From: Salinilacustrithrix flava
GTDB taxonomy: Bacteria; Actinomycetota; Acidimicrobiia; Acidimicrobiales; Salinilacustritrichaceae
Assembly: GCF_041228405.1 (NCBI RefSeq)
Contig: NZ_CP133888.1
Location: 1,488,001 to 1,552,000, forward strand
DNA: 64,000 nucleotides
Reading direction: 5' to 3'
Each line of letters starts with the position of its first letter. Within the stretch, counting starts at the first letter, position 1. The notes beneath the pieces were generated by a model. The model was given only the letters and a program-made list of their open reading frames with translations, was not told the origin of the DNA and searched no databases. Position numbers and translations under genes: made by a program. Shown here in pieces: positions 20,260 to 28,800 of this stretch.

Positions 20260-20442
20260 TCACGCACAGCACCCGTGGTCCACGTCGACGCACGCGATGA
20301 CGACGACGTGGGCCTCGGGTCCGAAGCGGCACTCGAGGGCCAGGCACTCGCCCCACCCGTCCGGGTGGCGCACCCAGGCCCAGTGGCAGTGCTCGCTGTC
20401 GTCGACGCAGTCCGGGCAGTCGTCGACCGGTTCGGCGCTCAC
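20260..20442 (-). CDS. small Cys-rich protein coupled to ku
   Basis: A 60-residue protein with eight Cys (positions 9, 12, 19, 33, 38, 51, 58, 59) and five His, arranged as CPDC near the N-terminus, a central Trp/His region (HCHWAWVRHPDGWGEC) and a CC pair at the end. The CxxC and other Cys/His suggest a small zinc-binding fold. Its start is GTG 20442, whose GTGA overlaps the ku TGA stop (20439-20441), so translation should be coupled to ku. I recognise no family. Its frame, codon bias and coupling argue that it is real. Confidence 0.6.
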   Translation of the reverse strand: MSAEPVDDCPDCVDDSEHCHWAWVRHPDGWGECLALECRFGPEAHVVVIACVDVDHGCCA

Positions 20443-21440
20443 GACGCCTCCGCCATCGCCGAGTCCGACAGGGCCGCGACCAGCTCGTCCTTCGTCATCT
20501 TCGAGCGGCCGTCGATGTCGCGGCGCTGGGCCTCCTCGTACAGCTCGTCCTTGGACATCGAGGCGTAGTCGGTGACCGACGCGCCCGCCCCGCTCGTCGC
20601 CCGTGGCGCGTCGCCGCGCTTCTGGCGGGCCTCGTTGACGCTGGCCTCGAGCACGGCCATGAGGTCGGTGACCGAGGCCGTGGGCTCCTCGGCCTTCTCG
20701 GTGACGATGCGCTCGCCGTCGGCCTTGCGGGCCACCAGGTCGAGCACCCGCTCGCGGTAGGTGTCGGTGTACTTCGCCGGCTCCCAGTCGGAGGTGAGTG
20801 ACTCGACCAGGCTCTTGGCCGCTGCCCGCTCGCGGTCGTTGAGCTCGATGCCGTCGTCGAGCACCTTCATCTCCCGGATGGCGGCCGGGCTGCGGACCTC
20901 GTCGCCGAAGTGCATGGTCTCGAGCACCAGCACGTCGCCGGCGCCGGCTTCGTCGCCGTCGCCATCCACGGACGCGACCCGGATGGCGGCCAGGCTCTGC
21001 TTGGCCCGCATCACGAAGCGGGCGATGGCCACCCGGTTGGAGTCCTTCATCGCCTCCCGCAGCAGGGCGTAGGGCTTCGCCGCGGCCTGGTCGGCGGGGG
21101 CGAGGTGGTACGTCTTGTCGAAGTAGACGGGGTCGACGTCGTCGAGGTCGATGAAGTCCTCGATGTCGATCGTGCGGGACCTGCCCGGCTCCACCGCTTC
21201 GAGCTCCTCGGGGGTGATGAGCACGTGGCTGCCGTCCTCGAGCTCGTAGCCCTTCACGATGTCGCCGTAGGCGACCTCCTGGCCCGACTGCTCGGTGACG
21301 CGCTGGTAGCGGATGCGCTCGCCGCTCTCCGGCTCGAACTGGTGGAAGCCGACGGAGCGGTCCTCGGTGGCGGTGAACAGCTTCACGGGGACGTTCACCA
21401 GGCCGAAGCTGATGCTCCCCGTCCAGATGGCGCGCGGCAT
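20439..21440 (-). CDS. ku: Ku protein with C-terminal SAP-like domain
   Basis: Bacterial Ku binds double-strand DNA ends as a homodimer and recruits LigD for non-homologous end joining. The 333-residue product starts with MPRAIWTGSISFGLVNVPVKL, the invariant Ku N-terminus, and keeps the beta-barrel core (EDFIDLDDVDPVYFDKTYHL; RFVMRAKQSLAAIR; DEVRSPAAI). After a basic linker comes a C-terminal SAP-like DNA-binding motif (SKDELYEEAQRRDIDGRSKMTKDEL split over about 297-322). No ligD gene is in the window. A 60-residue Cys-rich peptide overlaps its stop. It is divergent from the carboxylase operon with 70 bp between. Confidence 0.97.
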   Translation of the reverse strand: MPRAIWTGSISFGLVNVPVKLFTATEDRSVGFHQFEPESGERIRYQRVTEQSGQEVAYGDIVKGYELEDGSHVLITPEELEAVEPGRSRTIDIEDFIDLDDVDPVYFDKTYHLAPADQAAAKPYALLREAMKDSNRVAIARFVMRAKQSLAAIRVASVDGDGDEAGAGDVLVLETMHFGDEVRSPAAIREMKVLDDGIELNDRERAAAKSLVESLTSDWEPAKYTDTYRERVLDLVARKADGERIVTEKAEEPTASVTDLMAVLEASVNEARQKRGDAPRATSGAGASVTDYASMSKDELYEEAQRRDIDGRSKMTKDELVAALSDSAMAEAS

Positions 21441-21510
21441 GCGCGGTCCTTGCCCACGCGGCCGTGACGCCAGACACGCCGCCCCGGCTCCGCGACTACG
21501 GTCCGGCGCG

Positions 21511-23106
21511 ATGACGGTCCTGCGCTCCCGGCTCGACAGCGGCTCCGCCGAGCACCAGGCGAACGTGGCCGCGATGCAGGCCTTGTGGGACGAGGTCGCC
21601 GAGCAGCTGGCATCGGTGCCGTCCGTCGGCGGGCAGCGCTACGTCGACCGCCACCGGCGCCGGGGCAAGATGCTCGTGCGGGAGCGGATCGAGGCCCTGA
21701 TCGACCCGCACACGCCGTTCCTGGAGCTCAGCCCGCTGGCCGCGTGGGGCACCGAGGACCCGGTGGGTGCCGGCGTCTGCGCCGGCATCGGCATCGTGTG
21801 CGGCACCGAGGTGATCATCACCGGTTCGGACATGACCTACCGCGGCGGGTCGGCGAACCCGACGACGGTGGCCAAGAACCTGCGCATCGACGAGATCTCC
21901 CGGCGCAACCGGCTGCCGGTGGTCACGCTCAACGAGTCCGCCGGCGCCGAGCTGCCCCGCCAGGCCGACATCTTCGTGCCGGGCGGTGCCGGCTTCAAGA
22001 ACCTCACCCAGCGCTCGAAGCTGGGGATCCCGTCGGTGACGGTGGTCTTCGGGCCCTCCACCGCCGGCGGCGCGTACACGCCGGGGATGAGCGACTACAC
22101 GGTGTTCGTGAAGGACCGGGGCACCGCCTACCTGGGCGGCCCGCCGCTGGTGAAGATGGCCATCGACGAGGAGGTCGACGAGGAGACCCTCGGCGGCGCC
22201 GAGATGCACTCGTCGGTCTCGGGCCTCTCCGACTACCTCGCCGTCGACGAGATGGACGCCATCCGCATCGCCCGCGACATCGTCGCCCACCTCCGCTGGG
22301 AGAAGCTCGGCCCCGGTCCCTCCGAACCGGCCGACGAACCCCTCTACGACCCGGCCGAGCTGATCGGCGCCGCCTCGGCCGACGTGCGGGTGCCCTTCGA
22401 CGTGCGCGAGGTGCTGGCCCGCACCCTCGACGGCAGCCGCTTCGAGGAGTTCAAGCCCCGCTACGGCGACAAGCTGGTGTGCGGCTGGGGCTCGATCTGC
22501 GGCTTCCCGGTGGGGGTGCTGGCCAACAACGGGATCCTGTTCTCCGAGGAGTCCAACAAGGGCGCCCAGTTCATCCAGCTGTGCAACCGCACCGCCACGC
22601 CGCTGGTGTTCGTCCAGAACATCACCGGCTTCATGGTCGGCTCCGCCGCCGAGCGGGGCGGCATCATCAAGAACGGCGCCAAGCTCATCAACGCGGTGTC
22701 CAACTCCGAGGTGCCCCACCTGGTGCTGATGGTGGGAGCGTCCTACGGCGCCGGCAACTACGGCATGTCGGGCCGGGCCTACGACCCCCGCTTCGTGTTC
22801 TCCTGGCCCAACCACCGCATCGCCGTGATGGGCCCCAAGCAGCTCGCCGGCGTGATGGACATCATCGCCCGCAACGCCGCCGCCGGCCGGGGCCAGGAGG
22901 TCGACGAGGAGGCCCTCGCCGCCCAGACCTCGGCGCTGGAGAACCTGGTCGAGGACCAGTCCACCGCCCTCTACGCCACGGGTCGACTGTGGGACGACGG
23001 CATCATCCACCCGGCCGACTCCCGCACCGTGCTCGGCATCGCCCTGTCGGCCACCCACTCGGCCGAGGTGCGCGGCGCCACCGACTACGGCGTGTGGAGG
23101 CACTAG
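21511..23106 (+). CDS. acyl-CoA carboxylase beta (carboxyltransferase) subunit
   Basis: The 531-residue carboxyltransferase subunit transfers carboxyl from carboxybiotin to an acyl-CoA. Features include GQRYVDRHRRRGKMLVRERI, the acyl-CoA-binding segment TLNESAGAELPRQADIFVPG, GPSTAGGAYTPGMSDY, and the C-terminal oxyanion segment GASYGAGNYGMSGRAYDPRF. The overall type is that of methylcrotonyl-/geranyl-CoA carboxylases rather than acetyl-CoA AccD. ATG 21511 gives the normal N-terminus, with TACGGT 8 nt upstream and no Shine-Dalgarno. A palindromic repeat fills the 70-bp gap before the alpha subunit gene. With the AtuA-like gene two genes on, geranyl-CoA or a related branched substrate is plausible, but MCC or propionyl-CoA carboxylase cannot be excluded. 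Confidence 0.92.
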   Translation: MTVLRSRLDSGSAEHQANVAAMQALWDEVAEQLASVPSVGGQRYVDRHRRRGKMLVRERIEALIDPHTPFLELSPLAAWGTEDPVGAGVCAGIGIVCGTEVIITGSDMTYRGGSANPTTVAKNLRIDEISRRNRLPVVTLNESAGAELPRQADIFVPGGAGFKNLTQRSKLGIPSVTVVFGPSTAGGAYTPGMSDYTVFVKDRGTAYLGGPPLVKMAIDEEVDEETLGGAEMHSSVSGLSDYLAVDEMDAIRIARDIVAHLRWEKLGPGPSEPADEPLYDPAELIGAASADVRVPFDVREVLARTLDGSRFEEFKPRYGDKLVCGWGSICGFPVGVLANNGILFSEESNKGAQFIQLCNRTATPLVFVQNITGFMVGSAAERGGIIKNGAKLINAVSNSEVPHLVLMVGASYGAGNYGMSGRAYDPRFVFSWPNHRIAVMGPKQLAGVMDIIARNAAAGRGQEVDEEALAAQTSALENLVEDQSTALYATGRLWDDGIIHPADSRTVLGIALSATHSAEVRGATDYGVWRH

Positions 23107-23113
23107 CGATGAC

Positions 23114-23165
23114 CGTTCTGGCCTACACATTCCCGCGCATGCGGGGGAATCCGCATACAAGAACG
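23114..23165. repeat. palindromic repeat, copy A
   Basis: A 52-bp imperfect palindrome between the carboxylase beta and alpha genes. The central 22 bp (23129-23150) pair with one mismatch around GCATGC, and the ends are CGTTCT and AGAACG. It shares the blocks TTCTGGCCTAC and GGGGAATCCG with copies B (28801) and C (29974). The right arm is degenerate (CATACA instead of GTAGGCC). In the mRNA it would form a hairpin inside the operon. Confidence 0.75.
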
Positions 23166-23176
23166 GGGGTGGGGGC

Positions 23177-25246
23177 GTGATCCGGCGGCTGCTCATCGCC
23201 AACCGGGGCGAGATCGCGGTGCGCATCGCCCGCACCGCCCACCGGCTCGGCATCGACACCGTCGGCGTGTACTCCACGTCCGACGTCGACGCGCTCCACG
23301 TCGACGTCGTCGACCTCGCGGTCGCCCTCGGCGGCTCCACCCCGACCGAGTCCTACCTGCGCGCCGAGGCCGTCATCCAGGCCGCGCTCGACGCCGGCTG
23401 CGACGCCGTCCACCCGGGCTACGGCTTCCTGGCCGAGCGGGCCGACGTCGCCCACATGGTCGTCGACGCCGGGTTGATCTGGGTCGGGCCGACGCCGGAG
23501 CAGATCTCGCTCCTCGGCGACAAGATCGCGGCCAAGCGCGCCGCGGTCGAGGCCGGCGTGCCCACCACCGAGGCGGTCGAGGTCCGGCCCGGCCACGTCC
23601 CCGACGGCCTGCCCATGCCCGCCCTGGTCAAGGCGGCCGCCGGCGGCGGCGGTCGGGGCATGCGCATCGTGCGGTCCGCCGAGCAGCTGCCCGAGGCCGT
23701 GGTGGCCGCATCCCGCGAGGCCGACTCCGCCTTCGGCGACGGCACCGTGTTCGTGGAGCCCTACATCGAGCGGGGCCGCCACGTCGAGGTCCAGATCGTC
23801 GGCGACGCCCACGGCAACGTGATCCACCTCGGCGAGCGGGAGTGCTCGATCCAGCGCCGCAACCAGAAGGTGCTGGAGGAGTCGCCCTCGGCCGGCATCA
23901 CGCCAGAGATCCGTGCCGCGCTGTGCGACGGCGCGCTCGCCCTCGCCCGCCACATCGGCTACCGCAGCGCCGGCACGGTCGAGTTCATGGTGGGTGACCC
24001 TGCTCCTGGTGAGGCAGCGACGATCAGCTTCCTCGAGGTCAACACCCGCCTGCAGGTGGAGCACCCGGTCACCGAAGCGGTCACCGGCCTCGACCTGGTC
24101 GAGCTGCAGCTGCGGGTCGCCGCCGGCGAGGCCCTGCCCCTCACCCAGGACGACGTCCGCTTCGACGGCCACGCCATCGAGGTCCGGGTCGTCGCCGAGG
24201 ACCCCGCCGCCGGCTGGCTCCCCTCCACCGGCACCGTCACCCGCTTCCAGATCGGGACGCTCGCGGGGGCGAACCCTCTCGAAACTGGCAGTGCGGATGT
24301 AGCGGCAGTCCGGGTCGACACCGGGTTCCGGGCCGGCAGCGTCGTGTCCGCCGACTACGACTCGCTGCTCGCCAAGGTGATCTCGCACGCCCCCACCCGG
24401 TCCGAGGCCGCAGCCGTGCTGGCCCGGGCGCTGCGCAGCGCGGTGGTCACCGGGGTGCGCACGAACGTCGACGCCATGGCCGCCCTCCTGGTCGAGGAGG
24501 ACTTCCTCGCCGCCCGCACCCCCACCGCCTACCTCGACGAGCACCCCGACGTCGCGCACGCCGCCGGTCCCACCGGCGACGACCGGGTCGCCCAGCTCCT
24601 CGCCGCCGCCATCGCCGACGAGCGTGCCGCGCGCGCCGACGACCGGCACTGGGGGTTCGCACCATCTGGCTGGCGGAACCTGCGCACGCAGGGCCAGCGG
24701 TCGACCTGGATCGACGGTCGGGGCGACGAGCTCGACGTCGAGCTCGAGGCGTCGGGCGACGGCCGGTACCACGTGCTCGTCGGCCCGTTCCCGACCCCGA
24801 CCGAGGACGGATCGCTGTCCGAGGACACCCGCCGCCGCGCCGAGGTCCGGGCCACGGCCAGCGCCCAGGGCGGACGGTCCGGCATCAGCGTCGAGCTGGA
24901 GGGCGTCCGCCGCCACCTCACCGTCGAGCGCGACGGCGACGAGACCCACGTCTCGGGTCCGGCCGGTCGCACCACCTGGCACCGGGCGCCGCGCTTCCAG
25001 GACCACGATGCCGCGGCCGCCGGTGGCGGGCCGGTGTCCCCGCTGCCCGGCACGGTGCTGTCGGTGCACGTCGAGGAGGGCGACGACGTCGAGGACGGTC
25101 AGCTCCTCGTCGTGGTGGAGGCCATGAAGATGGAGCACAAGATCACCGCCCCGGCGGCCGCCACCGTCACCGAGGTCAAGGTCGCCGCCGGCCAGCGGGT
25201 CGACGCCGGCGACGTGCTCGTGCTGCTCGACCACCCCGAGCCATGA
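23177..25246 (+). CDS. acyl-CoA carboxylase alpha subunit (biotin carboxylase + BCCP)
   Basis: The 689-residue biotin-dependent subunit has biotin carboxylase (RLLIANRGEIAVRI at the N-terminus; AAAGGGGRGMRIV, about 152-164, ATP-grasp Gly-rich loop; EVNTRLQVEHPVTEA, about 286-300), a BT-like linker, and a C-terminal biotinyl domain with EAMKMEH (biotinylated Lys near 651). Start GTG 23177 lies just after the palindromic repeat. The stop overlaps the ATG of the AtuA-like gene (ATGA). Around residues 358-372 (24250-24306) an extra segment (TLAGANPLETGSADVAAV) uses less GC-biased codons than the rest and lies at a site where relatives are usually shorter. Substrate probably a branched acyl-CoA, as for the beta subunit. 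Confidence 0.93.
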   Translation: MIRRLLIANRGEIAVRIARTAHRLGIDTVGVYSTSDVDALHVDVVDLAVALGGSTPTESYLRAEAVIQAALDAGCDAVHPGYGFLAERADVAHMVVDAGLIWVGPTPEQISLLGDKIAAKRAAVEAGVPTTEAVEVRPGHVPDGLPMPALVKAAAGGGGRGMRIVRSAEQLPEAVVAASREADSAFGDGTVFVEPYIERGRHVEVQIVGDAHGNVIHLGERECSIQRRNQKVLEESPSAGITPEIRAALCDGALALARHIGYRSAGTVEFMVGDPAPGEAATISFLEVNTRLQVEHPVTEAVTGLDLVELQLRVAAGEALPLTQDDVRFDGHAIEVRVVAEDPAAGWLPSTGTVTRFQIGTLAGANPLETGSADVAAVRVDTGFRAGSVVSADYDSLLAKVISHAPTRSEAAAVLARALRSAVVTGVRTNVDAMAALLVEEDFLAARTPTAYLDEHPDVAHAAGPTGDDRVAQLLAAAIADERAARADDRHWGFAPSGWRNLRTQGQRSTWIDGRGDELDVELEASGDGRYHVLVGPFPTPTEDGSLSEDTRRRAEVRATASAQGGRSGISVELEGVRRHLTVERDGDETHVSGPAGRTTWHRAPRFQDHDAAAAGGGPVSPLPGTVLSVHVEEGDDVEDGQLLVVVEAMKMEHKITAPAAATVTEVKVAAGQRVDAGDVLVLLDHPEP

Positions 25247-27012
25247 CCGAGCCGACCAGCCCCATCCGCATCGCCAACTGCTCCGGCTTCTACGGCGACC
25301 GCCTGTCCGGCGCCCGGGAGATGGTCGAAGGCGGCCCCATCGACGTGCTCACGGGCGACTGGCTGGCCGAGCTGACCATGCTCATCCTGGCCCGCAGCCG
25401 GGCCTCCCGACCCCGAGGCGGGTTCGCCCGCACCTTCGTCACCCAGATGGAGCAGGTCATGGGCACCTGCCTCGACCGGGGCATCAAGGTCGTCTCCAAC
25501 GCCGGCGGCCTCGACCCCGACGGCTGCGCCGAGGCGGTGCACGAGGTGGCCGACAAGCTGGGCCTGTTGCCGACGATCGCCTACGTCACCGGCGACGACC
25601 TCCTCCCCCGGGCGGCGGAGCTGGCCGAGGCCGGTGCGCTGGCGCCCTTCGACGAGGCCGGCGACCTGGGTGACGTCAGCGCGTACCTGTCGGCCAACGC
25701 CTACCTGGGGTGCTGGGGCGTCGTCGACGCGCTGGAGCGGGGCGCCGACATCGTCATCACCGGTCGCGTCACCGACGCCGCCGTCGCCTGCGGTCCGGCG
25801 GCGTGGCACCACGGCTGGTCCCGGACCGACCTCGACGAGCTCGCCGGCGCGGTCGTCGCCGGCCACGTCATCGAGTGCAGCGCCCAGGCCACCGGTGGCA
25901 ACTACTCGTTCTTCACCGAGGTGCCCGGCTTGGAGCGGGTCGGCTTCCCGTGGGCCGAGGTGGCCGCCGACGGCTCGTGCGTGATCGGCAAGCACGACGG
26001 CACCGGCGGCCAGGTCTCGGTCGGCACCGTCACCTCCCAGCTGCTGTACGAGATCGGCGGACCCCGCTACCTCGGTCCCGACGTCACCGCCCGCTTCGAC
26101 ACCATCACCGTCGACGAGGTCGGCCCCGACCGGGTGCGCATCAGCGGCGTCCGCGGCGAGGCCCCGCCCGACACGCTCAAGGTGGCGATGAACGAGCTGG
26201 GCGGTCACCGCAACCAGGTGTCGGTCGCCCTCACCGGCCTGGACATCGAGGCCAAGGCCGCGGCCGCCGAAGCCGCCTTCTGGGCTGCGTGCCCGTACGG
26301 TCCGGACGACTTCGCCAGCGTGACGTCCCGCATCGAGCGCACCGAGCACGACGACCCCGCCAGCAACGAGGCCGCCACCGCCATCTGGCGCCTGATCGTG
26401 AAGGACCCCGACGAGCGCAAGGTCGGCCGGGCGTTCACCGGCGCGCTGATCGAGACCGCGCTGGCCAGCATCCCCGGCCTCTACAGCCCCTCGGGTGGTC
26501 CGTCCGGCGGCGGTCCCTACGGCGTGTACCGGCCCGCCCTCGTGGGGGCCGACCTCGTGCCTGCCCACGTCACCGTCCTCGGCGGCGACACCCGTGAGGT
26601 CCCCTCCACGTTCCCCGGGTCGCGGGGGCCGACGATCGAGCCGGTGCCCGGCCCGGCGGGCCATGCGCCCGCCGGCCCCACCACGCGGGCGCCACTCGGT
26701 TCGATCGTCGGCGCCCGCTCCGGCGACAAGGGCGGCGACGCCAACGTCGGGGTGTTCGTGCGCAGCGACGAGGCCTGGCCCTGGCTCGACGGCCTGCTCA
26801 CCACCGAGCGCTTCCAGCAGCTCCTGCCCGAGACCGACGACCTCGTCGTCGACCGGTACCCCCTGCCCAACCTGCGGGCCATCAACTTCGTCGTCCGCGG
26901 GCTGCTGCAGGAGGGCGTGGCCGCCTCGACCCGCAACGACGCGCAGGCCAAGAGCCTGGGGGAGTGGCTGCGGGCCCGGGTCGTGGACGTGCCCGAGGCG
27001 CTGCTCGACTGA
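25243..27012 (+). CDS. AtuA-like protein (DUF1446), acyclic terpene utilisation type
   Basis: A 589-residue DUF1446/AtuA-family protein. It opens with IANCSGFYGDRLSGAREMV, then DVLTGDWLAELTMLILAR and NAGGLDPDGCAEAV, which are family signatures, followed by DIVITGRVTDAAVACGPAAW. The C-terminal part (about 480-589; SIVGARSGDKGGDANVGVFV) is the AtuA-like ferredoxin-fold domain often found fused or next to carboxylases. In Pseudomonas, AtuA is required for citronellol/geraniol use with geranyl-CoA carboxylase AtuCF; its biochemical role is unproven. It overlaps the alpha subunit stop by 4 nt, so the three genes form one operon. No citronellyl-CoA dehydrogenase (atuD) or atuE is nearby, so the pathway assignment is tentative. 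Confidence 0.88.
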   Translation: MTEPTSPIRIANCSGFYGDRLSGAREMVEGGPIDVLTGDWLAELTMLILARSRASRPRGGFARTFVTQMEQVMGTCLDRGIKVVSNAGGLDPDGCAEAVHEVADKLGLLPTIAYVTGDDLLPRAAELAEAGALAPFDEAGDLGDVSAYLSANAYLGCWGVVDALERGADIVITGRVTDAAVACGPAAWHHGWSRTDLDELAGAVVAGHVIECSAQATGGNYSFFTEVPGLERVGFPWAEVAADGSCVIGKHDGTGGQVSVGTVTSQLLYEIGGPRYLGPDVTARFDTITVDEVGPDRVRISGVRGEAPPDTLKVAMNELGGHRNQVSVALTGLDIEAKAAAAEAAFWAACPYGPDDFASVTSRIERTEHDDPASNEAATAIWRLIVKDPDERKVGRAFTGALIETALASIPGLYSPSGGPSGGGPYGVYRPALVGADLVPAHVTVLGGDTREVPSTFPGSRGPTIEPVPGPAGHAPAGPTTRAPLGSIVGARSGDKGGDANVGVFVRSDEAWPWLDGLLTTERFQQLLPETDDLVVDRYPLPNLRAINFVVRGLLQEGVAASTRNDAQAKSLGEWLRARVVDVPEALLD

Positions 27013-27019
27013 CTCGGGG

Positions 27020-27664
27020 TCAGGAGCCGCCGGCGGCCTCGATGCCGGGCGCCTCGGCCCCGACGGTGGTGTCGTCGCCGTGACCGGTGTGCACGACCGT
27101 CTCGGGCGGCAGCGTCAGCAGCTTCGTCTTGATCGACTCGATGATCGTGTCGAAGCTGGAGAACGACCGTCCGGTCGCGCCTGGCCCGCCGTTGAAGAGG
27201 GTGTCGCCGCCGAACACGTGGCCTGGGTTGGCGCCGTCGGGGTCGGTGAGCAGGCAGATGCCGCCGGGGGAGTGGCCCGGTGTGTGCAGCACCCGCAGCG
27301 ACTCGCCGGCGACCGACACCGTGTCGCCGTCGGCGAGCGTGCCGTTCGGGCCCCGGTGGGGGTAGACGACCTCCCACAGCATCCGGTCGTCCTCGTGCAC
27401 GAGCATCGGGGCGCCGGTGGCGTCGGCGAGGGCGGCGGCCGCGTTGATGTGGTCGTTGTGCCCGTGGGTCAGCACGATCGCGACGACCGTGCGGTCGCCG
27501 ATCGCAGCGAGGATCGGGCGGTGGTCGTGGGCCGCGTCGATGACCACGACCTCGTCGTCGTCTCCGTACAGCCAGATGTTGTTGTCGACCTCGTGGTCCT
27601 CGCCGTCGAGGCTGAAGATGCCCGACGTGACCACCTTCTGGATGCGCGCGGTGGTGGGGGCCAT
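27020..27664 (-). CDS. MBL-fold hydrolase, partner of mycothiol formaldehyde dehydrogenase
   Basis: A 214-residue metallo-beta-lactamase-fold hydrolase with THGHNDH (about residues 64-70), a distal His in HTPGHSPGG (about 129-137) and Asp in FGGDTLF, giving a normal two-metal site of the glyoxalase II type. Its ATG at 27664 shares a base with the TGA of the upstream dehydrogenase (TGATG), so the two are translationally coupled. The same pairing occurs in mycobacteria (Rv2259-Rv2260), which suggests that the enzyme hydrolyses S-formylmycothiol to formate and mycothiol; that reaction is inferred from context. Confidence 0.87.
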   Translation of the reverse strand: MAPTTARIQKVVTSGIFSLDGEDHEVDNNIWLYGDDDEVVVIDAAHDHRPILAAIGDRTVVAIVLTHGHNDHINAAAALADATGAPMLVHEDDRMLWEVVYPHRGPNGTLADGDTVSVAGESLRVLHTPGHSPGGICLLTDPDGANPGHVFGGDTLFNGGPGATGRSFSSFDTIIESIKTKLLTLPPETVVHTGHGDDTTVGAEAPGIEAAGGS

Positions 27665-28752
27665 CACAGCACCACCACCGATCGCAGGACCTCGCCTCGC
27701 TCCATCTTGTGGAACGCCTCCTCCACGTCGTCGATGCCGATCCGCTCCGACACGAAGTCGCCGAGCGGGAACCGGCCCTGCAGGAACAGCTCCACCAGCG
27801 CGGGGAAGTCCCGCGACGGCAGGCAGTCGCCGTACCACGACGGCTTCAGCGCCCCGCCGTGGCCGAAGAAGTCGATCATCGGGATGTCGGGGAACTGCAT
27901 GTCCGGCGTCGGCACGCCCACCTGCACCACCGTGCCGGCCAGGTCCCGCGCGTAGAAGCACTGCTCGAGGACCTTGGGGTTGCCGACGGCTTCGACGCAC
28001 ACGTCGACACCGAAGCCACCGGTGAGCGCCTTGATCGCCTCGACCGCGTCGCCGTCGTTCGGGTTCACGGTGTGGGTGGCGCCGAAGGACCTCGCCAGCT
28101 CGAGCTTCTTCGGATCGAGGTCGACGGCGATGATCGTCGTCGCGTTCCGCAGCTTCGCCGCCGCGAGGGCGGCCATGCCGACGCCGCCGCAGCCGAACAC
28201 GGCGATGCTCTGGCCTTCACCGATCTGACCGGTGTGGGCGGCGGCGCCGTAGCCGGCCATCACGCCGCACCCGAGGAGCCCGGCGGCGGCCGGGTCGGCC
28301 TGGGGGTTGACCTTCGTGCACTGCCCGGCGGCGACGAGGGTCTTGTCGGCGAACGCCCCGATGCCGAGCGCCGGCGACAGCTCGGTGCCGTCGGCCAGCG
28401 TCATCTTCTGGGTCGCGTTGTGCGTGTCGAAGCACAGGTGGGGCTGGCCCCGCTCGCACGCCCGGCACTCACCGCACACCGCCCGCCAGTTCAGGACCAC
28501 GAAGTCGCCCGGCGCCACGGAGGTGACGTCGTCACCCACGGCCTCGACCACACCGGCGGCCTCGTGCCCGAGCAGGAACGGGAAGTCGTCGTTGATGCCA
28601 CCTTCCCGGTAGTGCAGGTCGGTGTGGCACACCCCGCACGCCTGGACCTGCACCAGCGCCTCGCCCGGCCCGGGGTCCGGCACCAGGATCGTCTCCACCG
28701 TGACGGGCGCACCCTTGCCCCTCGCCACCACTCCCCGGACCTCGTGCGCCAC
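27664..28752 (-). CDS. mscR: S-(hydroxymethyl)mycothiol dehydrogenase
   Basis: A 362-residue zinc-dependent alcohol dehydrogenase of the mycothiol-dependent formaldehyde dehydrogenase type (TIGR03451). Catalytic zinc ligands appear in ACGVCHTDLHYREGG and GHEAAGVVE; the structural zinc Cys cluster is CGECRACERGQPHLC; the NAD-binding motif is GCGGVGMAALAAAKL. It oxidises the formaldehyde-mycothiol adduct to S-formylmycothiol, a detoxification step, and may also act on S-nitrosomycothiol. The start is GTG 28752, which begins the conserved N-terminus and gives the length of the mycobacterial enzyme (about 361). It is followed by the coupled MBL hydrolase. Confidence 0.93.
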   Translation of the reverse strand: MAHEVRGVVARGKGAPVTVETILVPDPGPGEALVQVQACGVCHTDLHYREGGINDDFPFLLGHEAAGVVEAVGDDVTSVAPGDFVVLNWRAVCGECRACERGQPHLCFDTHNATQKMTLADGTELSPALGIGAFADKTLVAAGQCTKVNPQADPAAAGLLGCGVMAGYGAAAHTGQIGEGQSIAVFGCGGVGMAALAAAKLRNATTIIAVDLDPKKLELARSFGATHTVNPNDGDAVEAIKALTGGFGVDVCVEAVGNPKVLEQCFYARDLAGTVVQVGVPTPDMQFPDIPMIDFFGHGGALKPSWYGDCLPSRDFPALVELFLQGRFPLGDFVSERIGIDDVEEAFHKMERGEVLRSVVVL

Positions 28753-28800
28753 GGCCGTCTCCTCTGCCTCGTCGGTCCGCGGGAACCTACCCCGATTGTT

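Noticed and set aside
20439..21440. A Ku-LigD repair operon.
   Set aside because: No ligase, polymerase or nuclease domain of LigD is encoded in the neighbourhood.
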